Assembly (NCBI GenBank): GCA_946807835.1
Contig: OX327691.1
Location: forward strand, 14,993,688-15,057,687
Origin: Ailanthus altissimus
Lineage: Eukaryota > Streptophyta > Magnoliopsida > Sapindales > Simaroubaceae
DNA: 64,000 nt
Direction: 5' to 3'
Part shown: piece by piece, positions 12,315 through 24,180 of the stretch
Position numbering within the stretch: position 1 is the stretch's first letter
Layout: the number at the start of each line of letters is the position of its first letter
Notes under the pieces: generated by a model
Told to the model about the DNA's origin: nothing
The model's input: only the letters and a program-made list of their open reading frames with translations
The model's database searches: none
Position numbers and translations under genes: made by a program

Positions 12315-12764
12315 TTGTCATACGATTCCCTTCACTGCCATAAATTTTAACTTTAAATAATGAATAGACAGGGTAGCATTTGTACTTACCATGAATGGCC
12401 GACCGAGGAGGATCCTTTACGAAAAAGGCTGATTGACCACTACGAATTTGGTTATAATGATTTTCTCGTAGGGCTTCTATCCTATAGTGAGGGTTTTTTC
12501 TATGTGCAGGTTTTTTATTTTCAACTCATCCAATGTTTCTTTAAAGATTATGTCAATTGAGCTACTCGAATCGATAAATACCCTGTTTATCTTTTTCTCA
12601 GCCACCATGACGGGACCCCCCAGAACCCTTTATTGTAGATTTTGGTGGACTCTACTTGACATCTCAACAGAAGTTCCTCAGAGTCTAATTATCAAAACTA
12701 GAAAATTTTACGAGGCTAACTTTTTTTAATTCTTGTTATTATTAACTAAATTCTAGAATACTAG
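12315..12764 (-). pseudogene. gypsy aspartic protease region, degenerate
   Basis: The minus strand reads a retroviral-type protease: NRVFIDSSSSIDIIF (active-site Asp present, Gly replaced by Ser), then FVVVNQPFS, a stop, and ILLGRPFM followed by IHYLKLKF, matching the usual VDxGSSADILF and ILGRPxL-STYHLKLKF blocks of plant gypsy elements. The upstream part of the same domain (FTEEYAQ, a stop, then VSYPHDNALVIEVLV) lies on the other side of the nested insertion, at about 15360-15440. Several stops make it non-functional. Confidence 0.78.
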
Positions 12765-15350
12765 TGAGGATATTTTATTATTTATTTTAAAAAAACGAAT
12801 AGAGTTTTCTCTATTTTTCTGAAAACTTAAAAATACAAAATCTGCAATGAAAATCATACTTCTATTTTAAATAGTTTTATCAATTTTCAAATAGGACCTC
12901 CAATCCTTCCAGAATCATATCCCAACTCAATACAACAATTTCTTTTCCAACCACAAAAAAATTAATTTATAACAAAATTAACATACTAAAGGAAAGTGAC
13001 TACTATCACTATATTACAGAAACCATTTCTCATTTGTTCAAAATATATTTACAAGATGCACAAAGTCTATAATTACTATGCAGAAAACCAAAAGGTGCTA
13101 CTCAACACAATTACATTTATAAAATGATCTTCTGACTTAGCCCACTAATCTGTTGTAAGAGAACCAGCAACCTGCGTACTGAAGTCTGTACCTGAAAAGG
13201 GTTTAAGAAAACATGAAACATAGAAATAGTGAGCTAAAGAAGTTCAATGAGTGTTTTTAAAATTTTCAGTAAAAATAAGATTCTGTATAAATATTAAATT
13301 TTAAAAAATTGCCTAAAACACGCTTCTCGAACTATTATAAAACTGTAAAACAGTTTCTAAACGTCATATACTGATAAAATCATGTCGAGCATTTTTTTAA
13401 AAGTAATTTTTGTAAATAATTACCAAAATCTGTAAAACATAGTTACTAAACACTGTAAATAGTTGCCAAAATCTGCAAAACATAGTTACTAACATTGTAT
13501 ATTTAAATACACTGTATTGTGTTCAGTAACTCAAAAATTGCTAAAGCTCTCGTTCGGCCATTTTCTTTCTAAACTGCACCAAATGGTAACTCTAAAGCTC
13601 TATACTCACGCAGCGACTAAGCTAGCACCATACAACATGAGTAGATCACAGGGCGTCTAAACTAGCAACACCTACTGTGTCATCTAAAGACATCTCACTG
13701 ACTATGCAACGAAATTCTACATCGCCTATATATAGTGAGACAATACCCCGTATACATAGAGCGACTCACTTGACTCAACAATCTGACTTCCCAAAGTTAG
13801 TGACACTCTTCCCCCAATACTTTCCCATGCATACTAGATATACCGGCTGAGTCTTAAACTATTACCACACTATAAATCTGAGGGTACCAATGGCCTTTGA
13901 AAACTAATAACTTTAAAATTGTTTCTCAAAATTGAGCAAAAAGATTCATAATTATAACAGTATACGAAAATTGTAAATCATACTTATACATTTAAGATCA
14001 CATAAAATCAACTATGCTGAAACATATTAAACAAAAGATAAACAATTGCAGATTTTTACTCACAAATGTTTCAAGCTCAATTCTTTTCTAGAAATTTCTC
14101 TTCTTTTACCACTCTCGGTTTCCTTCATCTACAAGCCACATTTGACATTTAAAACATTTACTAATACTAAAATTACACTTAAACTAATAAGCGCCCTAAT
14201 TGGCTTACAATGCCCAGATGGACTTCACTTTTCATTTTTCATTTTCATAGTCATTCAATCTTATTTAATTCATTATCCAAAGCCATAAAATTATTTAACA
14301 CTCTATAAATTCGGTTGGACATAATTGCCCTTCATCTTACCAAGAATGGACAATTATGTCCACTTTGCTTCATTTTTGATCTTCCATCATCCATATTACA
14401 TCCAATTGACACAAAGAATCATTTATACACAATAATTGAACCAAAACATAACTCAAACCCTAAAATCCCTAAAGTGGCCGAAATCACCCTTCTCACCCAA
14501 CACGTTTCTTTTCTCAATTTATTGTTCTAATAGAATTTAATTCATGTCAATTTGATTTTAATGCCCTAATAACATTCAATTAGAAGAATTTTTGCATAAT
14601 TCAAAAATCACTTTTCAAATTAGGATTTCTTACCTCATTTCTTTGGGTTTTCACTAGTGTAAACTTCAATTGATCTTAGGAACTTGTATTTGACTTGATT
14701 TTAGTTTGATAGTGCATGAAAAATCATGATATAGCCTTGAAATTTTTTACTGTTGAAGCTCTCATTCTCTTGGCCGAACTCTTCCTCCCTTGTTCTCAAA
14801 TGTTTTGCTTTTCATTTAATGTCAAATTTTTAAATACTTCTTCCTTTTTATAGTGCTATTTCAAAAGTCTAATTTTTCATTCAACTAACTCTAAATTTCA
14901 AAAATGTCATTGGTTAAAAATGGGAGTATTTAATTGGTTAAAAATGTTTAGTTCATTTGAATTTTCTAACTATTTAGTTAGAAAAGCCAAATGAACTAAA
15001 CTAGGCTTCCAATTTGGTAGTCCATCAACTTGTCTCTAATTGGTCTATTTTCTAACACATGAATTGTGTTTTTAAACAAAATTTTGTTTTATGCATAACA
15101 CTTATATGGAAATCTATGTGTTAAATTAAAATTTTCTTTTTCAAGCCAATAGAAAAAATTTCAAAAATATTCCATGACCGTCCGACTCCTCAATCGACTG
15201 TGAAATTATTAATTTAGCTCTAATACCTCTCATGTGCACTATAAAAAAAATATTTCTAATAGGGTTGAAATTGGGTAACCCTACGGTTTCTTTATCGTTT
15301 TATACTGAAATCTAGTTATCTACACTATTACTAGGGATCAGATATTACAC
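12765..15350 (-). mobile_element. Nested 2.6-kb LTR-like insertion
   Basis: Flanked by ACTAG on both sides (12760-12764 and 15351-15355). It splits the protease coding sequence of the surrounding gypsy element. On the minus strand it begins close to TGTAATATCTGATCCC, the kind of start seen in long LTRs of Del/Tekay-type chromoviruses. No protein-coding domain was found inside, so a solo LTR is the simplest reading. The plus-strand right end has one extra base (CAC rather than CA), so the boundary is approximate. Confidence 0.5.
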
Positions 15351-15499
15351 ACTAGCACTTCTATCACAAGTGCGTTATCATGGGGGTAACTGACTCATTG
15401 TGCATACTCTTCTGTGAACATGATTGGTACCTCCTGTTGCAACCTAGGTTTCCTGGCCAGAGGAGCGTTACACATAACTTGATGTGTTACTATTGAGCA

Positions 15500-17230
15500 C
15501 TTGGAGTACTTTTTCACTACTTATTTGATTCTTCTACCAATGTGGGTCTACTAGAAATAATTGTGATAGGGTTGGGATTCGATCTACTGGGCTGGTCAGT
15601 GAATGTGAGTTGTCGGTCAGCTTGAAATTCTTCAAGGTACCTATTCCTTATAAGGACGTTTACTTGCTTCCTCAACTTGGAGTATTCCACTGAAGTATAT
15701 CCTGGCCCCCTATGCATGTCGCACCACTTCTTCAAATCTTCTCGCCACTCTACTCCATTTTCATTGAAATTCTGTGCAGTAGACCTCGATTCTGGATTGC
15801 TTCGTAGATATCTTCAAGTGGCACGACCATGGGAAGAAAATTATCAACACGAGTAAACCTTCCCTCTCCGATTAGGCGTTTATTATGGCCTCTCAGGCTT
15901 CGAGACTACTTAGGAGAGTCATTCGGATGAAACCTATTTGGCCTATGATCTCTCTAATTTTTTGGCCTATTGTTTGGCATATTATTTCTTCAATTGTTCG
16001 GTAGATTACACAAGTTTGTGAAATTTCTCCTTTACGGAGGACAATATTCATCGTTTGCCCTTTGATATTTCTATGAAAGGGGTGAGGATCCTTCTCTTCC
16101 CCTATATCTGATATCTTCTCTAGGCCTGGCATGTCCTCTGGCCAATTCGGCAAGGGATCTCTTGACCTCCTCGCCTTATTCTATTGATATATACTTTGGC
16201 ACCTTGTTATACGTTGTCGCGTAATTTACAACGCTACTTTTTGCCTGATAATACTAGAATTTATTCAGCCTTAGCCATGACTTGAGGGCGTCCAAGGCGA
16301 TAGGCTGGTCAAAAGCCCCCAGGGTTATTACCTTCTTATGAAATCTGTAGATGAAATTCCTGAAACCCTCACCTTTACCCTGTCTAACCCACTTTAGTTG
16401 CTCCGGGTCTTTAGCTGCCTCACACAAACCTTGAAAGTGTTTTGCAAACTACTCAGTTAGCTCTGATAGGAGGTGATACTACGTTGCTTTAAGCCTCTAT
16501 ACCAGAGTAAAGCAGGTCCTTCTAAACTCATGTTAAAGATCCTGTACATTTGGTTCTGCCTTAGCCCTGCAATTAATAACAGATCGGTAATTTAATCGAT
16601 GTAGTGGTTGAGGTCAGTGACACCCCTGTAAGTGAGAAAGTTTGGAAGTCTGAACCTGTTCAAGAGTTTTGCGTCTCTCAGCTTATCCATCTGGGGCAAT
16701 CTCTTCTCCATTTTTGTCTTCTTTATAAGAGACTGATTTTTCTTCTCCTTCTCCTCCAAGAGGCTCTTCAGCTTTCTTTCTAAATCGCAGACCTTACTCT
16801 CTAGGCCCGACTCACCCTATTGATACTATCATTGTTCAGTAGATGACTCTCTTCTTGTCACCTACTCAAAATCTCCCACCTGCGTCACTTTTTGCTCAGG
16901 GGGCGCTTGACTTAGCCTGGTTACTCCAACTAAGTCGTGTAAGGTCTATGACCTGTTTCCTCAGTATGTATGCTCCCGGATCTTCATTTGAGATTCTCTC
17001 CTATCACCGTTCCCTACTTCCCTTCTCTTACTTCTAATCAACTGAGCCATAAGCTGTCTCAGTTCTTCCATTTCTTACCTCAGGGTTCTCAGCTTTACCT
17101 GGATTTTGGGTGGCAACGAGCTTCTTATTTGATGAAGAGGCCTATTCCCGTGGCCTTCATTCATGTTTGGGTCTGGGCGTAGCTTTTCGGCAAAGCAATT
17201 TTTGCTAGTAGACAACTATTTTACCGTAGC
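15500..17230 (-). pseudogene. gypsy Gag, multiple stops
   Basis: Minus-strand translation gives the Gag of a plant gypsy element with scattered stops. An N-terminal MEELRQLMAQLIRSKRRE coiled-coil-like stretch is near 17070, KLRDAKLLNRFRLPNFLTY near 16660, MYRIFNMSLEGPALLWYRGL near 16530, and FRNFIYRFHKKVITLGAF near 16345. The CCHC-like region KKWCDMHRGPGYTSVEYSKL is at about 15675-15735. Its usual second half, CxxxH-x-HGHxTExC, is partly degraded. The rank order of blocks is that of Tat-like Gag. Nonsense codons and frame changes every 50-100 codons rule out expression. Confidence 0.82.
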
Positions 17231-17263
17231 AACTTCTCTTCTTGGATAAATTTTTTTGTTTCG

Positions 17264-17284
17264 ATTCCCATAAACGATGCCAAA
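17264..17284 (-). other. gypsy primer binding site
   Basis: The minus strand directly inside the LTR reads TTTGGCATCGTTTATGGGAA, one or two changes from the TGGCGCCGTxTGTGGGAA primer site usual in Tat-like gypsy elements. Confidence 0.6.
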
Positions 17285-17287
17285 ATT

Positions 17288-18407
17288 TATTGATGGAAAA
17301 AATAAGTTCTTCGAGCCAACGAGTTTTAAATTTGTTTATTGGAAAGAATCAGCACTTGGGTCTCATCCTGGTTAGGTTTGCTTGCGTGAGCTTGGATCTT
17401 CTTTTCATCGTTAGCTATGACAGAACCTGTAAACGCTAACACAACTATTATGATAGTCTCGCTGGGGTGGTTTCCGGTGAAGACTCTCCGATGCTTAAGT
17501 CAAAAAGAATTCGTGGGGGAGATTGGTAAGAAATGAAGTAAAAATTAGTTTGCAATGAAGGGAGGAAAACCTTTCTTTTTCTATATATTTGTTCTTATGT
17601 TATTTGGGCTTCTTTTAGGGTATTAGCTAGCCATTTTTTCATTATCCCCTTCTTCTGTGTCCTTCCCCCTCTTTATATTACTGATCCTCAGAGGACTTTT
17701 TGAGCATTCTCTTTCTACTGTGTTTTTGTCATACGCTAAGTATCCTTCTGTAGATCTTCTAACATACTTCTGACTCTACTCATACTGTATTTTTGTCATA
17801 CGCTAAATATCCTTTTACAGATATTCTTCTGACATACCTCTACTACATGCCAGATATCTTTCTAACATCCGTTTAAGCATCTTTTTGGCATATTCCTTAT
17901 GCTTGTCTTCACCGATGGATTTGCTTAAATGTGAGGTTAAGCTTAATTTGTTTGGGGGCGGTCCTGGTAGTCTTTTCCTATTCGACTCGGCCCGGTCCAG
18001 AGCTATCCCAAAGAGTTGGTCTTCTGGTAACTTTACTAACTATACCTAGTCAGCCCGTCTGTCATAGATCTGACTCTATTTCCTTGTTGATCTGCAGGTG
18101 CCGAGATGAATCGATCTAGTTAGTGTGTAAAAGGTGGTCTTAGTCATATCTTGGCCGGTTCTACCGAGAAGATGCTTTAGGTCGCTAACTAGGTTTTCTG
18201 AATCTGAGTAGGTTCTGTACTGTCTAGTCTTGTTAGGACCTAGCTCGATGGCTATCACTATGAGCCTACTTACGGGATAGATTGTCAAAGAGTGGTGGAC
18301 TTTGGGAAGGGCTGTCCCACAGAGAGACATCTGGCTAAGCCTTTGAGGTTCGACTTCTTCTTGGGCCTAGAAGCCTTAGGCTTATAGGTGATTTTCTGGG
18401 AAAAATA
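17288..18407 (-). repeat. 5' LTR of the gypsy element
   Basis: About 1120 bp, matching the solo LTRs at 21247-22333 and 61393-62490 over most of its length. The inner end is mutated (TATTGATGG where other copies have TGTTGATxx) and the outer end reads ATA instead of ACA. The outer boundary is confirmed by the ATATT target duplication. Confidence 0.82.
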
Positions 18408-18412
18408 ATATT

Positions 18413-19154
18413 AATATATAAATTAAATTCTTTATTATGTTGTAAGTGAAGATTGACCTCTTAACTCTTTTATACTAACTTAAAAAATTTTAAAAATACT
18501 AATAATATTGTATTAAACTAAACTTGTTTAGAAAATACATAAATTACATTATTTGAGTAAAATTAAGAAATTTTTAAATTTGTAGTTTTCTTATAGAATT
18601 TTACCTTATTAAAGATAAAATCTAAATTGTACAAAGATAATGAAGACAAGTTCAACAAGGAGTTGGATATTACTCACTATATAAAGAGGCTAAAGGATCG
18701 ATAAAAAAAATAATAAGAGAGAGATTATACGAAGAGTCATAGAGAAAATATTTTAGAGTGAACTGCATTAAATTTCTCATCCATGGACGTAACCTAAATT
18801 AGAGTGAACCGTAATAAATTTATTGTGTTCTTTGTGTGATTTATTAATCTTGGTGTTTGATATGCTTCTACAATTCTATTATATTTTCTAAATAAATTAT
18901 AAGAGCTAAAATACTAATAAATAAAGACCATATAATATATGTAAGAATATGATGTAATTAAAAGATAAGATAAAATAAAATAATTTAAAAAAGAAAAAAG
19001 AAAAAAGAAAAACAACCATCATCTCACTAGTTATTTTTCTATATTTAAGTTATTCTTCTTACTTTTTCGAAATTATCCAAAATCTCTCTACTAATAAAAA
19101 ATTATGTTAAATAGTTAATATTTTGTACTTTGAAAATCTTATCATTGCTAAACA
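18413..19154. other. AT-rich spacer, unassigned
   Basis: Contains a TATA-like CTATATAAAGAGG near 18680-18692 and a stretch at 18770-18850 resembling the 3' part of plant LTRs, but no partner repeat or target duplication was found. No coding capacity. Confidence 0.4.
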
Positions 19155-19409
19155 AAATAATTATTTTAATTAATTTAAATCATAGATGATAAATATTAAT
19201 TGTGCAATCAAATTAATTTATTTATTATTCTCTCATGCTTAAGTTATTATTTTAATTTATTATAATATTTATTATATTATATTTATTATTTATTAGTAAA
19301 GATAAAATTATTAAGTTATATAAAGAATAACTATTTTACAACATTATTTTAACGACAAAGAGATTTGAGGTAGTATAAAAAAAGTGTAAAGGAATAATGG
19401 ATATCTATA

Positions 19410-20365
19410 TAGGGGTGACAAAATTTTTTACAAGGTTGAAATTTTATGGGGATCCGTTTCAAATAAGGAGTAATTTAGGTTGCATTTTAAGTATTTTTAG
19501 AGATGGGGTGAGTTTGGGTACGATAAGTCAAATTTGAATTAAATTCGGATTGAGTTTGGGAATAAGTTAATATTTCAAAACCCGCTCTAAATACTCGATT
19601 TAAAAATAAAATTAAAAAAACTTAGTGTAGGAAAAAAATTATTTATTTATATCAAAATTAACTACGTGCTAAATCTAGAGGTATAAAATTTACTTACATT
19701 ATATTTTTAAAATTTTTGTTCCTTATTCATATTTTTTATTTTCAATTCTTTTAATTATTTATTTTAATTATATTTAATATTAAACACTTGCTTTTAATTT
19801 GGAGTGAACTCATTTATAAGAAAAAAAAGATAAAGATGAATAAATAAAAGAGGTAAATTATTTTATTATCATTCTTATTGTCTTAGTCATCACCCATCTA
19901 AGTCAAAATTTCTTTTACTTTGTGTTATAGGTTTACGAAGAATCTTACTAGAGACTTGATATTTGGATTACAAATGAAATATGATGATTTAGATGCCAAA
20001 GTTTAATAGAAACCATTAATTTTTATAATTTTTGAATTTAAATTTATGTTATTAATTTTAAAAATTAGTAGTAAAGACTCAATGTAACTTATATTTTCAA
20101 ATGATGTTTACAAAATATTTTTGGTATATTATAATTATATGGGGTAAAAGAATATTTCAAAAAATTAAATCGATACAAATAAAAAATTATTTAAGAAATT
20201 TAGAAAAATATTTGGGTATGGGGTACCCATAAGGATCCCCATCCTCATTTGGAGATCTCCAACCCTAAATTTGAATTATATATATTAGGTATAAAAATTT
20301 TTACACTAATCAAATATAGGGATGGAGATTGTAATCTCGACCCCAACCCGCCCCATTATCACCTA
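19410..20365. mobile_element. Non-autonomous hAT-like element
   Basis: Ends TAGGGGTGACAA and TTATCACCTA are inverted copies of the hAT-type TAGGGGTG terminus. The subterminal region has CCCCAACCCGCCCC and GGTACCC motifs common in plant hAT elements. The flanks TATCTATA and TATATATA give a 7/8 match to an 8-bp target duplication, weakened by the TA-rich context. The equivalent position in unit 2 of the array is uninterrupted, which supports insertion. At 956 bp without a transposase it must depend on another element. Confidence 0.68.
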
Positions 20366-20420
20366 TATATATATATATATAAAGTTAGAGGGGTTATGAT
20401 CATTTTATAAATATATATAA

Positions 20421-20747
20421 ATTGAATATCTTAAATTAAAATTCAATGTTATAATTGCATTAATTAAATATGTAATACCCAAGTTAAGCTTTTGTATTAA
20501 TGAATTGAATATCGTAAATTAAAAGTCAGTATTATAATTGTATTAATTAAATGTGTAACCTCAAAATTAGGCTATTGTATAACGAATTGAGTATTGTAAA
20601 TTATATTTAATGATACAATTGTATTAATTAAATGTGTAAGCCTAAAATTGAGCTTTTTATTAATAAATTTAATATCATAAATTAAAATTAAATATTGTAA
20701 TTATATAAATTAAATACGTAATACCCACATTAGGCTTTTGTATTAAT
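20421..20747 (+). repeat. Four 82-bp sub-repeats in unit 1
   Basis: Copies start at 20421, 20504, 20586 and 20667 (periods 83, 82, 81). Each begins ATTGAATATC or a close variant, passes a TATTAATTAAAT core and a TGTAA step, and ends TTTTGTATTAA. The equivalent blocks in units 2 and 3 lie at about 21222-22637 (interrupted) and 23846-24180. Confidence 0.8.
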
Positions 20748-21246
20748 TTTTGACAGTTGCAACCTAACTTTGTTAACTGCGAATTTTGACTAATTGAGAT
20801 AGGAATGCTTGTCAAATAAAACTTTGCAAGATTTTGAATATGATCCCCAAAAAGTGTAGTATTAAGAATGATGATGATAATTGTCGAGAAAATATTTGTA
20901 CGTGATAAGTGTTGAGTATTATTTTAATTTAAGTATATATTTAAAATCAAATATTTATACGTGAAAAATATTGATTGTACAATCAAATTAATTAATTTAT
21001 TATTGTCTCAAGTTTGAGTTATTATTTTAATTTATTATAATATTTAATTTATTATTTATTATTAAAAATAAATTATTAAAATAAATGAACAATAGTTATT
21101 TTACAGAATTATTTTAACAATAGAGAGATTGAGGTAGTATAAAAAAAATTCAAGGGAATAATGGGCATATATATAAATAAAAAAACGTTAGAGGGGCGAT
21201 GATCATTTTCTACACATAAATTTAATATCCTAAATTAAAATTTTAT

Positions 21247-22333
21247 TGTTGATCTAAAAAAATAGTTTCTCTGACTAACGAGCTTTAAATTTGTTTGTAA
21301 GCAGGAAAGAAATTTAGATCTCGTCTTGATGAGAGTGACTAGCACGGGCTAGGATTTTCTTTTTGCTACTAACTATGAAAAACCTGCAAAAACATAGACA
21401 TAAGCTCAATGACAATGTCGCCAAGTTGGGTTCCGACGAAGACACTCTAATGCTTCAATCAAAAAATGGCCTTTCTGTTTTAACAGAAGGCTGGTAAGAA
21501 ACAGAATGAAAAGAGAAAGTGTTTCGAGGGAAAGGGAAGGAACCTCTTTCTTTTTTTGGGCGATTTCTTTTTTTTTTTTCTCTTTTCTTCTAGGCATTAT
21601 TCTCCTCAATATCTTCCTTTTTTCTTCTTAAGTGCTGGTCTTTCGAGGACCATTTTGGGTTTTTCATCCTTACTGTGCTTCTGATTCGCGCTGAATATCC
21701 TCATGTTGTACGTCTTACACACGCCAAATATCCTTCTGCTGTGTCTGACACACACTGAATATCTTTTTGCAAATCTCCTGACCCCGCTTCTGCTGCATGT
21801 CAGGTACCCTTCTAATGTGTTAAGCATATTCTTTAGGTTTGTCTTCGTTGGTGGCTTTGGTTAAGTGTGAGGCTAGATTCAAGTGGCTCGGGTCAGATTT
21901 CTGGCCGCTTCTCCTCCATCGGCTCAGTCGTGACTTGAGATCTTAAGAGCGGGCTTTCTATTGATTGCGCTGACTGTACTTGTTTGGCCTATCCAGCAGA
22001 TAGTTAACCTGATTTCTTCGTTAATTGCGTAGGCATTGGGACGAACTAATCTGATTAGTACGTAGGCGGGAACCGTGGTTGTATCCAAGTTGACCTGGGC
22101 GAACAAGTGTGTTCGAGTTGTTTCTTCGATGTCTAACTTTATCGAGATCAAGCCTGTTGGCTACTACCCTAGGCTTATTTTTAGATTGAACTCACTCCTC
22201 AAGCAATGATAGTCCTCGATGAGAGCTATTCTTGAAAGAAACATCTGGCTGAGTCCTCGGAGGTTGACTTTTGTTAGGTTTAGAGGACTTAGGCCCAAAA
22301 GGAGAATTTTTCGAGGAAGGGGGGCGGGGGACA
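21247..22333 (-). mobile_element. Solo LTR of the 11.9-18.4 kb gypsy family (copy 1)
   Basis: Plus strand runs from TGTTGATC to GGGGGACA, 1087 bp, with TTTAT on both sides (21242-21246 and 22334-22338). It interrupts the first 82-bp sub-repeat of array unit 2; joining the flanks restores the sub-repeat. Sequence matches the LTR at 17288-18407 throughout. LTR-LTR recombination is the usual origin of a solo LTR. Confidence 0.92.
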
Positions 22334-22937
22334 TTTATATTACAATTATATTAATTAAATATATAAAGCCTAAATTAAGCTTTTGCATAAATGAATTTAA
22401 TATCATTAATTAAAAGTTAATGTTGTAATTGTATTAATTAAATGTGTAACTCAAAATTAGGTTTTTGTGTAATAAATTGAATATTATAAATTAAAATTTA
22501 ATATGCAATTATATTAATCAAATATGTAACTCCAAATTTGAACAGTTGTATTAATAAATTTAATATTATAAATTAAAATTCAATATTACAATTGTATAAA
22601 TTAAATGTGTAATGCCCACATTAGGCTTCTGTATTAATTTTTGACAAGTTGCAATCTAACTTCGTTAAATGTAAAATTTGACTAATTGAGATAGGAATGC
22701 TTGTCGAATAGAGCTTTGTGAGATTTTGAATATGAACCCAAAAAAGTATGGTCTCCAGAACGATGATGATAATTTAATTGTCAAAGAAAATATTTATAAA
22801 TGATAAGTGTTAAGTTATTATTTTAATTCTTTTATATATCTAAAACAAAATATTTATAAATGAAAAATTTTGATTGTACAATCAAATTAATTAATTTATT
22901 ATTGTCTCAAACTTGAGTTATTATTTTATTTTATTAT

Positions 22938-23591
22938 TGTTAATTTGAAGAAGTAGTTCTTTTGACCAACAAACTTTAAATTTGTTGAAAGAGGAATCGA
23001 ACTTTGAGCTTCGTCTGTAGAGGATCAGTGAATACAGGCTTAGATTCCTTATTTTTCGCGAATTATAGAGAGGAGCCCGCAATAACAACACATACACAAG
23101 CTCAAAGATGATCTCGTCGGGGTGAGTTTCGATAAATATACTTCGATACTTAAGTCAGAAAATGAGATTTTTATTCTCCCGATATATAAAATATTTTATG
23201 ACAAGTTAAGGAGTAAATTCATCTCTCACACCGCCCGGGGGGGGTTTACCTTTTTTCTTTCTCTCTTTATCTTTTTGGGAAATTTTTCATCATTATCCTC
23301 CGTGTTTCTCCGTTCTTACTCATGTCAAATGTCACTTTTAATGTGTCAAGTATATTCTTTAGGTTTGTTTTTATTAGCGTTTTTGGTTCAAGTGAGGCTT
23401 ATTTTGGTCAACTCAGATCGGTACCTACTCGGTCGTAGTTGCGGTAGGGTCAACTTATGTCGAATAAGTTTCATCATCAGTCGATCAAATTCCCCACATC
23501 CGAACCGGTTTTGTTGTTTTCATAAATTTAGGCCCATTGGCCATCGTTCTTGGATCTGTCTTGAATTTTACCTTTTAGACCCTTGGGCCTG

Positions 23592-23651
<60 letters not shown>

Positions 23652-23660
23652 GAGGGGCGC
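22938..23660 (-). mobile_element. Solo LTR of the same gypsy family (copy 2), internally deleted
   Basis: Starts TGTTAATTTG on the plus strand and ends at GGGGCGC, 723 bp, flanked by ATTAT on both sides (22933-22937 and 23661-23665). It is shorter than copy 1 because parts of the middle are missing and the end has expanded into a GA repeat and G-run. It lies in the L1 block of array unit 3. Confidence 0.85.
23594..23652 (+). repeat. (GA)n microsatellite followed by a G-run
   Basis: About 23-24 GA units (23594-23640) followed by 12 G. It lies at the outer end of a solo LTR whose sibling has a G-rich tail at the same place, so it likely grew from that tail. Confidence 0.9.
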
Positions 23661-23785
23661 ATTATTTATAACTAAAGATAAAATTATTAAAGTACATAAA
23701 TAATGTATGTATCATTAATTAAAATTTTACAAGATTTTTTAACAATATAGAGATTTAAGGTAGTATAAAAATTGTCAAATGGATA

Positions 23786-23816
<31 letters not shown>

Positions 23817-24180
23817 TAGAGGGCTGATGATCATTTTCTACACATAAATTGAATTAAATATGTAACACCTAACTTGAAATTTAATATTACAATTATATTA
23901 ATTAAATATGTAACACCTTACGCTTTTTTATTAATAAATTGAATATCATTAATTAAAAGTCAATGTTATAATTGTATTAATTAAATGTGTAACCTCAAAA
24001 TTAGGGTTTTGTGTAATGAACAGAACATTGTAAATTAAAATTTAATGTGCAAATGTATTAATTAAATATGTAACCCCATATTTAACCTGCTGTATTAATG
24101 AATTTAATGTCATAAATTAAAATTTAATATTACGTTTGTATAAATTAAATGTGTAACACCCACATAAGACTTTTGTATTA

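Larger units (their letters stand above)
11868..18407 (-). mobile_element. Degenerate Ty3/gypsy element with ATATT target duplication
   Basis: The element runs on the minus strand from a full LTR (17288-18407) through primer binding site, gag and protease to a truncated LTR (11868-12314). ATATT flanks both ends (11863-11867 and 18408-18412), so the outer boundaries are well supported. Reverse transcriptase, RNase H and integrase are absent; a deletion joins the protease region directly to the middle of the 3' LTR. A separate 2.6-kb insertion (12765-15350) interrupts the protease region. The gag/protease type and primer binding site resemble Tat/Retand-like non-chromovirus gypsy elements. Three solo LTRs of the same family occur elsewhere in the window. 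Confidence 0.85.

Noticed and set aside
23122..23592. A 156-codon open frame
   Set aside because: It runs entirely within a solo LTR and has no homologue among retroelement proteins; the other LTR copies do not keep the frame.
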